NCBI GenBank assembly: GCA_003452395.1
Contig: DMOI01000040.1
Location: forward strand, 1 to 64,000
DNA from: Clostridiales bacterium
GTDB taxonomy: Bacteria > Bacillota > Clostridia > Lachnospirales > UBA12420
Direction: 5' to 3'
DNA length: 64,000 nt
The notes beneath the pieces are model-generated. The model was not told where the DNA came from and ran no database searches. It saw nothing but the letters and a program-made list of their open reading frames with translations. The position numbers and the translations under genes were made by a program. Numbering within the stretch: position 1 is the stretch's first letter; the number at the start of each line of letters is the position of its first letter. This document shows, piece after piece, positions 9,629-18,899 of this stretch.

Positions 9629-12600
9629 ATGGCTAAAATTATGAAAATGATGGATGGAAATGAGGCGGCAGCTGAGGCGTCGTATTCATTTACAGAAGTA
9701 TCGGTAATCTATCCCATTACACCATCAACGCCAATGGCAGAAAAGGTAGATGAATGGTCTGCAAAAGGAAAGAAGAATATCTTTGGTCAGCAAGTTAAAG
9801 TTGTTGAAATGCAATCAGAAGCTGGAGCAGCAGGATCAATGCATGGTTCACTTGCTGCGGGAGCACTCACAACTACATATACGGCATCGCAAGGGTTACT
9901 ACTTATGATTCCTAATATGTACAAAATGGCTGGTGAGCTTTTGCCAGCTGTATTTCATGTAAGTGCGAGGGCTATTGCAACTCATGCGTTATCTATTTTT
10001 GGAGATCATCAAGATGTAATGACTACGAGGCAAACAGGCTTTGCACTTTTGGCATCTTCAAATGTACAAGAAGTAATGGACTTGGGAAATGTTGCGCACT
10101 TATGTGCAATTGAGTCAAGAATTCCGTTTCTACACTTTTTTGATGGATTCAGAACTTCACATGAATACCAAAAGATAGAAGTGATAAGTGGGGAGGATGT
10201 AGCAAAACTGGTTGATTATGATGCGATTAAAGAATTTAGAGGACGATCCCTAAATCCAGAGCATCCAACTATAAGGGGTACGGCACAAAATCCTGATATA
10301 TATTTTCAAGGAAGAGAGGCTTCTAATAAGTTTTATGCGGAGGTTCCTGATATTGTTGAAAATTATATGAGGGAAATTGAAAAAATTACCCAAAGAGCTT
10401 ATCATCCCTTCGATTATTATGGGTCACCAGAAGCTGAGCATATTATAATTGCCATGGGATCTATGTGCGATACTATTAAAGAGACAATAGATTACCTTGG
10501 GAGTAAAGGTGAAAAATTGGGCTTAATGAATGTACATTTATATAGACCGTTTTCTTCTAAATATTTCTTTAAGGTGTTTCCAAAAACTGTTAAAAAGATT
10601 GCAGTACTTGATAGAACGAAGGAACCAGGATCTTTAGGTGAACCGCTGTATTTAGATATATTAAAATTATTCTATGATTATCCGGAAAAACCTGTTATAG
10701 TTGGTGGAAGATATGGATTGGGTTCAAAGGATACTAGACCATCACAAGTTATTTCTGTATTTGAAAACTTGAAACAAGAACAACCTAAAAATGGATTTAC
10801 AATAGGAATCGTTGATGATGTAACAAATACATCATTACCAGAAGGAGATGCAGTTGAAACGACACCAGAAGGAACGTTTAGCTGTAAATTCTGGGGGTTA
10901 GGTTCTGACGGTACAGTTGGAGCAAATAAAATGGCTGTGCAAATCATAGGAGGGAATACAGAGCTTTATGCACAGGCTTATTTCTCATACGACAGCAAAA
11001 AATCTGGTGGCAGTACAGTATCTCATTTAAGGTTCGGCAAGAACCCGATAAGGTCACCATATTTAGTTTATAATTCAGATTATATAGCATGTCATAATAA
11101 ATCTTTTTTATATAACCAAGATGTACTTAAAGGGTTAAAAAAAGGTGGAATTTTTGTATTAAATTGCCCATGGAATGAGACAGAACTAGAAGATAAACTT
11201 CCTGCACAATTTAAAAAATATATTGCGGATAATGATATTAATTTTTATATTATTGATGCAGTATCGATAGCACAAGGACTAAAGCTTGGTGGAAGAATAA
11301 ACATGATAATGCAATCTGTTTTCTTTAAATTAGCAAATATTATTCCTATAGAAGAAGCTGCCGACTTAATGAAAAAGTCTGTTGAAAAGACATATGGTAG
11401 TAAAGGTGAGGAAATAGTAAAATCGAACAAGGCTTCGATAGATAAAGGTATTGAAGGAGTAATTAAAGTAAAAATTCAAGCAAAGTGGGCAAATATAGAG
11501 GAAAAAATAGAAGAAGAAGAATCGGATGCAAAAGAACTTAATAACTTCGTGAAAAACATTCAATTTCCTATGGCAAGACATCAGGGGGATGAATTGCCCG
11601 TAAGTGCTTTTAATAACATGGAGGATGGGAGTTTTCCTCTAGGAACCACTGCTTACGAAAAACGTGGAATCGCTGTAATGATTCCGGAGTGGCAAACAGA
11701 TAAATGTATACAGTGTAATCAATGTGCATATATTTGTCCACATGCAGTTATACGTCCGTATTTATTAAATCAAGAAGAAAAAAGAAATGCACCTGAATCT
11801 TTTGAAACAAAGAAGGCTATAGGTAAGGGACTCGAAAATCTAGAGTATCGGATTCAATTAAGTCCACTTGATTGTACGGGTTGTGGTAATTGTGCAGATA
11901 TTTGCCCTGCTAAAGGGAAAGCTTTGGTTATGAAGCCAGCAGAGGAAGAAATAAAAGCAGAGGCAGATAACTGGAATTTTGCAATGACTGTAACGGATAA
12001 AGAGAACCTAGTAGATCCGAAAACATTAAAGGGAAGTCAGTTTATAAGACCTCTACTCGAATTTAGTGGTGCATGTCCAGGGTGCGGAGAAACACCATAT
12101 GTGAAGCTACTAACTCAGCTTTTTGGAGATAGGATGATGATTGCAAATGCTACTGGATGCTCATCAATCTGGGGGGCAAGCGCACCATCTATAGCATATT
12201 CTACGAATGCAGCTGGGAAAGGTCCTGCGTGGGGGAACTCATTATTTGAGGACAATGCTGAGTATGGATATGGAATGTTTCTCGGTGTAAAACAGCTACG
12301 TGAAAAACTAGTAATGTTGATAAAAGAAGCTTTAAGTCAACCGATTAGTGAAAAATTAAAAGAAGCTTTTGAAGAATGGCTTGATGGATTTGATGATGGA
12401 GATGCATCTAAGAAAGCTACTGCCAAAATACTACAAGAGATTAAAAATGAAGATTTAGAAGGTAATGAGGTATTAAAAGAAATATTGGATAAAAAGGATT
12501 ATTTGATTAAGAAGTCCCATTGGCTAATTGGTGGAGATGGATGGGCATATGATATTGGATTTGGAGGAGTAGATCAAGTTTTGTATGAAGGCGAGGATGT

Positions 12601-13156
12601 AAATATTTTTGTTATGGATACAGAAATGTATTCAAATACAGGGGGTCAATCATCAAAATCCACCCCAATAGCATCTGTAGCAAAATTTGCTGCATCAGGA
12701 AAGAAGAAGATTAAGAAAAACCTAGGAATGATGGCGATGAGTTATGGGTATGTGTATGTTGCACAAATTTCTATGGGAGCAAATATGAACCAAACCATAA
12801 AAGCAATTGCAGAAGCAGAAGCATATAAGGGACCTTCAATAATTATTGCGTATGCACCATGTATTAGCCACGGAATAAAAACAGGTATGGAGACTAGCAT
12901 GGCTGAGATGAAGAAAGCCGTTGATACTGGGCACTGGCAGCTTTATAGATATAATCCACTACTAAAAGAAGAAAATAAAAATCCTTTCATTTTAGATTCA
13001 AAGGAACCAACAGAGTCATTTGAAGATTTCATGAATGGGGAAATTAGATATACATCTTTAAAAAACACATTTCCAGAAAATATAGAAGAGTTACATCATA
13101 AAGCAGAGAAAAACGTTAAGGAAAGATATGAAGAGTATAAAAACTTAGCAGAGTAA
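9629..13156 (+). CDS. nifJ: Pyruvate:ferredoxin (flavodoxin) oxidoreductase
   Basis: A single-chain enzyme of 1175 residues that oxidises pyruvate with CoA to acetyl-CoA and CO2 and reduces ferredoxin, the central reaction of clostridial fermentation. The ATG at 9629 follows AGGGGGGAA; an in-frame upstream extension lacks such a site. The N-terminal pyruvate-binding domain has the YPITPSTPMAE motif. Two [4Fe-4S] motifs, CIQCNQCAYICP (about 692) and CTGCGNCADICP (about 750), are followed by CPGCGE near 817, which begins the thiamine-diphosphate domain with the third cluster. GDGWAYDIGFGG near 968 is the TPP-binding motif. Length is normal for the family. It is monocistronic and ends near a strong palindromic terminator. 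Confidence 0.97.
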   Translation: MAKIMKMMDGNEAAAEASYSFTEVSVIYPITPSTPMAEKVDEWSAKGKKNIFGQQVKVVEMQSEAGAAGSMHGSLAAGALTTTYTASQGLLLMIPNMYKMAGELLPAVFHVSARAIATHALSIFGDHQDVMTTRQTGFALLASSNVQEVMDLGNVAHLCAIESRIPFLHFFDGFRTSHEYQKIEVISGEDVAKLVDYDAIKEFRGRSLNPEHPTIRGTAQNPDIYFQGREASNKFYAEVPDIVENYMREIEKITQRAYHPFDYYGSPEAEHIIIAMGSMCDTIKETIDYLGSKGEKLGLMNVHLYRPFSSKYFFKVFPKTVKKIAVLDRTKEPGSLGEPLYLDILKLFYDYPEKPVIVGGRYGLGSKDTRPSQVISVFENLKQEQPKNGFTIGIVDDVTNTSLPEGDAVETTPEGTFSCKFWGLGSDGTVGANKMAVQIIGGNTELYAQAYFSYDSKKSGGSTVSHLRFGKNPIRSPYLVYNSDYIACHNKSFLYNQDVLKGLKKGGIFVLNCPWNETELEDKLPAQFKKYIADNDINFYIIDAVSIAQGLKLGGRINMIMQSVFFKLANIIPIEEAADLMKKSVEKTYGSKGEEIVKSNKASIDKGIEGVIKVKIQAKWANIEEKIEEEESDAKELNNFVKNIQFPMARHQGDELPVSAFNNMEDGSFPLGTTAYEKRGIAVMIPEWQTDKCIQCNQCAYICPHAVIRPYLLNQEEKRNAPESFETKKAIGKGLENLEYRIQLSPLDCTGCGNCADICPAKGKALVMKPAEEEIKAEADNWNFAMTVTDKENLVDPKTLKGSQFIRPLLEFSGACPGCGETPYVKLLTQLFGDRMMIANATGCSSIWGASAPSIAYSTNAAGKGPAWGNSLFEDNAEYGYGMFLGVKQLREKLVMLIKEALSQPISEKLKEAFEEWLDGFDDGDASKKATAKILQEIKNEDLEGNEVLKEILDKKDYLIKKSHWLIGGDGWAYDIGFGGVDQVLYEGEDVNIFVMDTEMYSNTGGQSSKSTPIASVAKFAASGKKKIKKNLGMMAMSYGYVYVAQISMGANMNQTIKAIAEAEAYKGPSIIIAYAPCISHGIKTGMETSMAEMKKAVDTGHWQLYRYNPLLKEENKNPFILDSKEPTESFEDFMNGEIRYTSLKNTFPENIEELHHKAEKNVKERYEEYKNLAE

Positions 13157-13167
13157 AATTATTTGAT

Positions 13168-13198
13168 GCTTCGTCGAAAGAACCCTCTCGCAATGACA
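13168..13198. repeat. Half copy of a dispersed palindromic repeat (type A)
   Basis: These 31 bases, from GCTTCGTCG to GCAATGACA, match the right arm of the complete palindromic element at 47156-47261 with one C/T difference. The left arm is absent here. Similar elements with CGCAATGACA ends are widespread in bacterial intergenic DNA. Confidence 0.7.
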
Positions 13199-13215
13199 AG
13201 CGCGGAGTTGCTTAC

Positions 13216-13250
13216 AATAAAAAAAGATATATAACATATCTTTTTTTATT
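13216..13250. terminator. Bidirectional rho-independent terminator
   Basis: A near-perfect palindrome with a stem built from AAAAAAAGATAT and ATATCTTTTTTT around the loop ATAAC. It serves nifJ on the plus strand and the converging DUF3787 gene on the minus strand. Confidence 0.8.
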
Positions 13251-13254
13251 GAAT

Positions 13255-13422
13255 TCATTTCTCGTTTGAATCTACCCAGTCTTTAGCATCACGAACACTT
13301 TTCTCGGTGGGAACAGGAACTTTTGAGACAGGTTTGGTATCTTTAATATTTGCCCAAGCAGCAGTAGTATGTTTTTCTATTGGCATCTTCCATGCTTTGC
13401 CATCTCGTTTATTCATTGACAT
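13255..13422 (-). CDS. DUF3787 / CDIF630_02480-family spore surface protein
   Basis: A 55-residue protein read from 13422 to the TGA at 13255-13257. It has the conserved core of this clostridial family: PIEKHTTAAWANI, then PVSKVPVPTE, then a VRDAKDWVDSNEK ending. Members are small proteins reported with spores of clostridia (a spore-surface role is named for the C. difficile member); their function is not known. The ATG follows AGAGGTGAT at good spacing. It converges with nifJ and shares its terminator. The assignment rests on remembered family sequences and needs a profile search. Confidence 0.7.
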   Translation of the reverse strand: MSMNKRDGKAWKMPIEKHTTAAWANIKDTKPVSKVPVPTEKSVRDAKDWVDSNEK

Positions 13423-13614
13423 ATAGATCACCTCTTTTTATATTGTTCTCAACATAAGAAAATATATAAGAGGGGAAATTATCTATATTTGTATAGGATA
13501 GCAAGTGGAGCTTTGTCAAATATGTATTTTTCCTTGCAAAATTTCTCTTAAAATGGTATAGTAAAGTATATAAAACTAACGGAGTAATTCTTATTAATGA
13601 AAGAAGGTAGATAC

Positions 13615-13745
13615 ATGAAAAAAGAAGATAATACTCTAATATGTCCAGCCTGTAAAGAAGAAATAGTTAGACATGATAGTTGTTTTATCAACTGGAGCTA
13701 ATAGATAAAAATACAATAGAAGAAATAAATTCTAAAAAACCATGA
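13615..13745 (+). pseudogene. Small zinc-ribbon-like peptide, possibly frameshifted
   Basis: An ATG at 13615 after GAAGGTAG opens a 28-codon frame (stop 13699-13701) with CPAC (Cys-X2-Cys) and a third Cys further on. Just before the stop, a second frame continues sensibly as ELIDKNTIEEINSKKP and ends at TGA 13743-13745, 15 bases before the next gene. Read together, the two frames look like one short protein of about 43 residues whose second CXXC knuckle was damaged by an indel near 13690. If the frame is not broken, a 28-residue peptide remains. No family can be assigned. Confidence 0.4.
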
Positions 13746-13760
13746 TGGAGATGAAGATAT

Positions 13761-14291
13761 ATGATATTTGTAGGTGGGGTCCATGGTGTAGGAAAGTCAC
13801 ATTTCTGCGATATAATTGCAGAACAAATGGATATACTGATATGTTCTGCGAGCAAGTTGATTTTTGATCTAAAAAAAGAAAATCCTAAAGAGGATAAAAA
13901 GGTTATTGATATACAAAAAAATCAAGATTACCTTGTCGATGCAATTAATCAAATGAACCTAAAAGAAAATTACGTATTAGATGGTCATTTTTGTTTGCTA
14001 GATTCGAATGGAAATGTAGTTAGAATTCCATATAATACATTTGAAAGAATCAACCCCCAAGCTATGATTATTATCTGTGACTCAGTTGATCAGATCGCCC
14101 AAAGACTAGAAGAACGAGATGGGATAATACATGATAAAGATGCGATTGAAAACTTTCAAAATGAAGAATTAAAATATGCAAAAGAAATCTCAGACTCATT
14201 AAATATTAAATATCTAGTCTATAATAATTCGGAAGAAATAGATGTCGCGATTGATTTTATAAAGAATAGTGAAAATGAAATGGAAGTTTAA
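13761..14291 (+). CDS. P-loop NTPase / small kinase-like ATP-binding protein
   Basis: A 176-residue protein that begins with a Walker A motif, GGVHGVGKS (5-13). A YVLDGHFCLLD segment near residue 75 matches the position of the Walker B region in adenylate-kinase-like proteins, and ERDGIIHDKDAIENFQ looks like the LID region. It resembles uncharacterised AAA/adenylate-kinase-like ATP-binding proteins, often in accessory or phage-derived loci. Substrate and partner are unknown. It begins just downstream of the damaged zinc-ribbon peptide and may have been translationally coupled to it. A terminator follows. Confidence 0.65.
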   Translation: MIFVGGVHGVGKSHFCDIIAEQMDILICSASKLIFDLKKENPKEDKKVIDIQKNQDYLVDAINQMNLKENYVLDGHFCLLDSNGNVVRIPYNTFERINPQAMIIICDSVDQIAQRLEERDGIIHDKDAIENFQNEELKYAKEISDSLNIKYLVYNNSEEIDVAIDFIKNSENEMEV

Positions 14292-14384
14292 CTTTTGTAG
14301 GAAATTTAGCAAAGAAAGGGATACATATATAAATAGCATTATCATGGTGGCAAAAAAATAATGGTAATTTAAATTAAAGTAACT

Positions 14385-14418
14385 AAAAGACTTGAATTCT
14401 AAGGAATTCAAGTCTTTT
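14385..14418. terminator. Bidirectional terminator
   Basis: A 15-bp perfect stem (AAAAGACTTGAATTC and its complement) with a 4-base loop TAAG and a T run. It separates the P-loop gene from the converging LysM gene. Confidence 0.85.
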
Positions 14419-14458
14419 TTATTTACTAGTAATGACACGAAAAACGAATATTCAATAA

Positions 14459-14983
14459 CTAATTAGTATTAGGAACACAGATCTTTTGACCAATAAGTAG
14501 CGCTCTTGGATTTATATCTGGGTTAGTTCTAGAAAGAGAACAGACAGTAGTACCATATTTTTGTGCTAATGTATAAAAAGTATCTCCTTCTTTAATAGTA
14601 TATTCTATCATGTTTAAAGGACATCTAACTGGAGGAGTAGCTAAAGGAACACAGATAACTTGATCAATATATAAATTATCTATATCAATATTTGGATTCG
14701 ATTCTACCAAATCATACACTGAGATATTAAAAAATCTAGCAATACCATAAAAAGTATCTCCATTTTTTACTGTATAATAATTGCCCTCAGGACAAGGCGA
14801 CAACGTTGGTTTGGAAGGAACACATAAAGTATTCCCTACGTACAGTGTAGAATAATAACCAATATCTGGATTTAGAGATAGTATAGAAGTAATACTAACA
14901 TTAAATTTTTTTGCAATACGAACCAAGTTATCATTTTGTACAATAGTATATAAAAATGCACCATCAGGACATTCACGTGGCAT
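14459..14983 (-). CDS. Three-LysM-repeat protein
   Basis: A 174-residue protein made almost only of three LysM peptidoglycan-binding domains, at about residues 10-55, 67-112 and 124-170. Each is preceded by a Cys-Pro pair and ends in a CVP motif, so each repeat may be closed by a disulphide. There is no clear signal peptide and no catalytic domain. Similar proteins in spore formers are spore coat or cortex-associated (SafA-like) or cell-wall proteins; the missing signal peptide favours a mother-cell spore-coat role, but this is inference. The ATG follows AGAGGTGTG. A decayed partial copy with its upstream region lies at 17283-17483. Confidence 0.85.
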   Translation of the reverse strand: MPRECPDGAFLYTIVQNDNLVRIAKKFNVSITSILSLNPDIGYYSTLYVGNTLCVPSKPTLSPCPEGNYYTVKNGDTFYGIARFFNISVYDLVESNPNIDIDNLYIDQVICVPLATPPVRCPLNMIEYTIKEGDTFYTLAQKYGTTVCSLSRTNPDINPRALLIGQKICVPNTN

Positions 14984-15252
14984 AAATCACACCTCTTTTT
15001 TTATATTATATTTCTATAATATGAAAAATATAATTCAAAGTGCAAGGACATAAAAATAATAATATAAAACCATTGTTAGATTATATATTATAATATATAT
15101 ATAGATCAAAAAACCTATAGTAATAAATAAACCAAATGAAATGAAAACACAAAGAGCAGAGGTTATTTTACTACCTGTCTTTTTATTTTAACGATTGGCT
15201 CACCTTTTTTATTTGGTGTGATTTTATATCGTTAAGATTAAAATGCATATTA

Positions 15253-17187
15253 TCATTTTTCATAGACATCTAAATCATCTCCTTCAAAGTTAGGTTCATC
15301 ATCGTATTTTATATATATTGCGGCTTTTGGTGCGGTGTCAACGGATAAGTCTTCTATACGTTCTAGTGGAATATCCAATTTTTCTCTTCCGTTATAAACT
15401 CCTAAAATACAGCCAGTTTCTTTGTCTGCAATTATTGTTACTTTGGGAATTTCTTCTTCTGAATTTTTTATTCCATGTTTATGTTCTTTTTTTGCTTCCC
15501 AAAGCTTTTGGTCAGCTTCTTTGCGAGTCTCACTAGGTAATTTAATATGATCATCAGTAGTATGTTCGCATATAACGCCGGAAATATTAATTTGGAAGTC
15601 ATTCTTTTGGTTACTATTGTATTGTTCCGCTCCTGCAGATATTTTACTTATGATTTCTGCTATCTTGTTTTTTTTGTCTGTCTCATTAGAAAAGTCTAAT
15701 AAATCATCGGGTATAACTATGTCAAATTCATCTCCGCCAGTTCTTATAATGAATCCTTTTCCATCTAAAGCATCATTAATCAATTGAACAGAGTCTTTAA
15801 GTAACTTACTACCAGATTTATCACCAAGTTCTTCATTAATGATACGTAAATTGTTAATATCGAATACAATCCTTGTTGATTGTTTATAAACATGAGATAA
15901 AACAGTACCAATCTCCTTTGAGAAAGCACCGGTGACCTTATCTTTTATTAATAATTTAGAAAGTTTATTAAATATCATACCAAAATCATGGTTATCAATT
16001 AAAGCATCAAAATCTTTGGTTATCAAACATCTAAGGATGCTATAATCATCTTCCACATTATTATCAGTAGTGACTGAAGCATCTAATTTATTAGATGCTT
16101 TTACCTGTTTATATAATTCTGCTTGCTTTCCATTAAGCATAAGTATATTAGGAAGAGCATTATATTGCTCTTCATTTAATATAAAGCCTTCTATCTCGTC
16201 TGTCTCATCATTGGAAATTAATTCGAAAGAATCTTTTTGCAGATTTACAACAGGAGCATCCTTTTGAGAGTGACATATCTCTGTAACTGCATCAATAGAC
16301 GTTCTAAGGTTATATGTTTGAGTTTCTGAATCATAAAGTTTGCTACAACCAGTTAAAAAATTAATCGGATAGTTTGTATTGTCTAAATTATGTTCATTTA
16401 CTTTAGAAGTTACTGTATTGATAATTTCTTGGGGATTTGATCCTATGTCAGGTATTAGTAAAAATTTATCTCCATCTAACCTAATTACTTTGCCAGATGC
16501 ACCGCAGAAAATTTCTGCTGCAGATCTTATATATTTATCACCCTCATCATGTCCACCATCTGGAGAATCATTGATTTCTTTTAGACCTTTAAGTTCAAAC
16601 ATTATAATACTAGAATCTAAATTTGCTTTTTTAGATTGTTCTATATTTTCTTTTGCCAAAATTGATAGAGCTTCTCTCTTGAAAATATTAGTATTAACGG
16701 TACCATCAATAATAAGAAAATAAAAGCTTTCTAATAGTTCTTTGTGAAAATCTTTACTATCAATTTCACTAAGAATTCTAAAATGTTTATCTGCTAAATC
16801 AATTTTAGAGTCCATAACTTCATTATGTTCTTTGACAAGCTTAATACGATCCCCCATAAAGTATCCATAAGCCTCGATTAAATCTTTATTATAATCCTTT
16901 AAGAATTCTAAATCTTTCAAGAAACCCAAATCTCCTAGTAATTCTAAATCTCCTAGTAATTCTGAGTTTTCTTTAAAAAATTTTGCATATTCCTCGACAT
17001 TATGTATATCTACAAACTCATTCTCAATATTTCTTAAAGAATCAGAGTTGCTTTGTAAGGCATGTGTTTTTTGTTCTAGATTTATTTTGGTTTTGGGTTT
17101 AGAGATAAATGCAGCAACTATTGCAAGATAAGTAGCAAAAGAAGCACTGTTTATATCAGGATGTTTATTCTCTATATTAGCATTCAT
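15253..17187 (-). CDS. Tandem GGDEF-domain protein (one degenerate, one canonical)
   Basis: A 644-residue protein with two GGDEF-type nucleotide cyclase folds. In the first, the active-site loop reads LDGDKF (about 237-242), so it is expected to be inactive and may bind GTP or regulate. In the second the motif is intact, TGGDEFDIV (about 483-491), with an upstream FDINNLRIINEELGDKSG metal-binding block, so diguanylate cyclase activity is plausible. The N-terminus holds charged, coiled repeats (ELLGDLELLGDLGFLKDL) and only one weak hydrophobic segment, so the protein is probably soluble. The last 90 residues contain GCILGVYNGREKLD, which resembles a small beta-barrel. No Arg-X-X-Asp inhibitory site is visible before the second GGDEF. 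Confidence 0.8.
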   Translation of the reverse strand: MNANIENKHPDINSASFATYLAIVAAFISKPKTKINLEQKTHALQSNSDSLRNIENEFVDIHNVEEYAKFFKENSELLGDLELLGDLGFLKDLEFLKDYNKDLIEAYGYFMGDRIKLVKEHNEVMDSKIDLADKHFRILSEIDSKDFHKELLESFYFLIIDGTVNTNIFKREALSILAKENIEQSKKANLDSSIIMFELKGLKEINDSPDGGHDEGDKYIRSAAEIFCGASGKVIRLDGDKFLLIPDIGSNPQEIINTVTSKVNEHNLDNTNYPINFLTGCSKLYDSETQTYNLRTSIDAVTEICHSQKDAPVVNLQKDSFELISNDETDEIEGFILNEEQYNALPNILMLNGKQAELYKQVKASNKLDASVTTDNNVEDDYSILRCLITKDFDALIDNHDFGMIFNKLSKLLIKDKVTGAFSKEIGTVLSHVYKQSTRIVFDINNLRIINEELGDKSGSKLLKDSVQLINDALDGKGFIIRTGGDEFDIVIPDDLLDFSNETDKKNKIAEIISKISAGAEQYNSNQKNDFQINISGVICEHTTDDHIKLPSETRKEADQKLWEAKKEHKHGIKNSEEEIPKVTIIADKETGCILGVYNGREKLDIPLERIEDLSVDTAPKAAIYIKYDDEPNFEGDDLDVYEK

Positions 17188-17242
17188 ACACTCACCCTCA
17201 TTCTAACTACTGTTATGTAAAAAAATGGAATCCACTACATAT

Positions 17243-17270
17243 ATTATACATCTATATACAAAAATGTCAA
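17243..17270 (-). promoter_or_regulatory. Predicted promoter of the tandem GGDEF gene
   Basis: On the minus strand TTGACA (17265-17270) and TATAAT (17243-17248) are 16 bases apart, about 55 bases upstream of the start codon at 17187. Confidence 0.6.
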
Positions 17271-17282
17271 TATATGGAGCTG

Positions 17283-17483
17283 TTTTTTTGACAATAAGAA
17301 GTGCTCTTGGATTTGACTCATAAAATTATGCACTGAGATATTAAAAAACTTAGCAATACCATAAAAATTATCTCCTTTTTAATATATACTTTTATAATAT
17401 GAAAAAGATTATCCAAAGTGCATGGATATTAAAATAATAATAAAAACCATTGTCAGATTATATTTAATTATATATAATAAAGG
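17283..17483 (-). pseudogene. Decayed partial copy of the LysM gene and its upstream region
   Basis: This gene-free stretch (17188-17714) contains three blocks that match the intact LysM locus in the same orientation. GACAATAAGAAGTGCTCTTG matches 14487-14508 in LysM 3. CACTGAGATATTAAAAAAC and the following AGCAATACCATAAAAA match 14717-14750 in LysM 2. A TATAATATGAAAAA block followed by AAAGTGCA and AAACCATTGT matches the region upstream of the gene (15015-15080). The segments between them are deleted, and the LysM 3 to LysM 2 join falls at the shared TTGGATT, as expected of slippage between repeats. Nothing here is translatable. Confidence 0.7.
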
Positions 17484-17549
17484 CGAAAAGATAAAACTAC
17501 CATATATTATCACTGCAATTTAGAAATGTATAAAAAATCAAAATATTAT

Positions 17550-17578
17550 TTGCACAATTATCTATAAAGTGCTATAAT
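17550..17578 (+). promoter_or_regulatory. Predicted promoter of the membrane diguanylate cyclase
   Basis: TTGCAC (17550-17555) and TATAAT (17573-17578) with a 17-base spacer. The start codon is at 17715, which leaves a leader of about 130 bases that contains AAGGAGTGAC near 17631 but no recognised riboswitch. Confidence 0.6.
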
Positions 17579-17714
17579 ATTACTTAGATATTTTCAAAGC
17601 TTAGGAGTAGCTAAAGCATCTTTTTTAGGGGAAGGAGTGACTAATATATAACTAATATAGGTATTTCAAAATTATAATATAATACATTCGTTAAATCTAC
17701 AAGAGGGAATAAAT

Positions 17715-18761
17715 ATGTATGATTTAGAGTTTGTTCATGAGAGAAATAAAATATTAATTAAATTATATTTTGCGTTAGTACTAATCGGACTTTTTGTTGC
17801 AGTACCAAATTCATATGGCTCGTCATGCTTTGTAGAAGTTGTAGTAACTATGCCGACTGCAGCAGGAGTCGCTTTAATTATTACGTATTTTATAAAGATT
17901 AAAAAGTACATTGTAGCTTCAATGTATGCAATGATATTAAGTATAGGAGCTATTTGTTTTATACTTACATATGCTCATCCGATTGCCTTAAATTATATTT
18001 CATTTTTTATGCTCTTAGGTATGTCTACGTATTATCATAATTATAGGACAGTAATTCTTTCGTCAATAATTATCCTGTTTTCAACTAATTACTTTATGGT
18101 TATGGATGGATCAGTTGTATTTCAAAGATTACCAGGAGATAATTTTATAAACATGGCTGTAGCAGCTAACATTGTTGTAATTATGGTTTGTATGATGGTG
18201 ATAGGGCAAATATATATTGGCAAAAAAATGCTAAAACAGATAACTAGTACATATGAAAAACTTGAGAAGACTCAGAAGGAGCTTATTATTGATGAGTTAA
18301 CAGGTATATACAATTATAGGTATTTTGAGTATATAGTACAAGAAAAGATAAAAAACAAAGATAAGTTTGAACTTATTATGATAGACATGGACAAGTTTAA
18401 AAATGTAAATGATACATTTGGACATTTAGCTGGTAATAAAGTGTTACAAGATTTAACAAATTTTATAAAATCAAAATTAGATGATAAAGATATATTTTGC
18501 AGATTTGGAGGAGACGAATTTTTTATAATATTGAATAATCTAGAAACTGCTGAGGAAACAGCAGAAAATATTATGAAAGACAAGAAAAAAATCTGTACGC
18601 TATATGAAGGTAATAAAATAAATTATGAGTTTAGTGTGGGACTATATAAACATGAAAATGAAAATGAAGATATAGACTATAAAGAAATAATAGAAAAAGT
18701 TGATAAAGCGATGTATGAAGCGAAACAAACAGGCGGAAATAAAATAATGAGATGTGGGTGA
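17715..18761 (+). CDS. Membrane diguanylate cyclase (GGDEF)
   Basis: A 348-residue protein predicted to make cyclic di-GMP from two GTP. The N-terminal 170 residues form about five or six membrane helices (15-33, 42-60, 66-85, 91-103, 111-128, 146-168) that may sense a signal. A short coiled linker (KQITSTYEKLEKTQKEL) leads into a complete GGDEF domain: DELTGIYNYRYF (193-204), the IDMDKFKNVNDTFGH metal/GTP block (223-237) and FGGDEF (264-269). The usual inhibitory-site Arg before GGDEF is replaced (DDKD), so product inhibition is probably absent. A 371-bp piece of this gene is duplicated at 20016-20386. Confidence 0.92.
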   Translation: MYDLEFVHERNKILIKLYFALVLIGLFVAVPNSYGSSCFVEVVVTMPTAAGVALIITYFIKIKKYIVASMYAMILSIGAICFILTYAHPIALNYISFFMLLGMSTYYHNYRTVILSSIIILFSTNYFMVMDGSVVFQRLPGDNFINMAVAANIVVIMVCMMVIGQIYIGKKMLKQITSTYEKLEKTQKELIIDELTGIYNYRYFEYIVQEKIKNKDKFELIMIDMDKFKNVNDTFGHLAGNKVLQDLTNFIKSKLDDKDIFCRFGGDEFFIILNNLETAEETAENIMKDKKKICTLYEGNKINYEFSVGLYKHENENEDIDYKEIIEKVDKAMYEAKQTGGNKIMRCG

Positions 18762-18899
18762 AAGTAAATTGTATGTAACACAATATGAGGTTAAATAAAT
18801 GATAATATGAAATTTCTATGGAAAGAAATATATGACGCATAAATTTTAAAAATAAGTTATTATATCAAACTAATTATATACTGCGAATATATCCTAAAA

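Noticed and set aside
13257..13560. tRNA or small structured RNA in the gap around 13.4-13.6 kb
   Set aside because: No cloverleaf or conserved motif could be drawn; only a small gene, its ribosome site and a promoter-like stretch were supported.
15170..15252. Tiny 26-codon frame on the minus strand after the tandem-GGDEF gene
   Set aside because: It has no ribosome site, overlaps the GGDEF stop region and shows no protein-like features.
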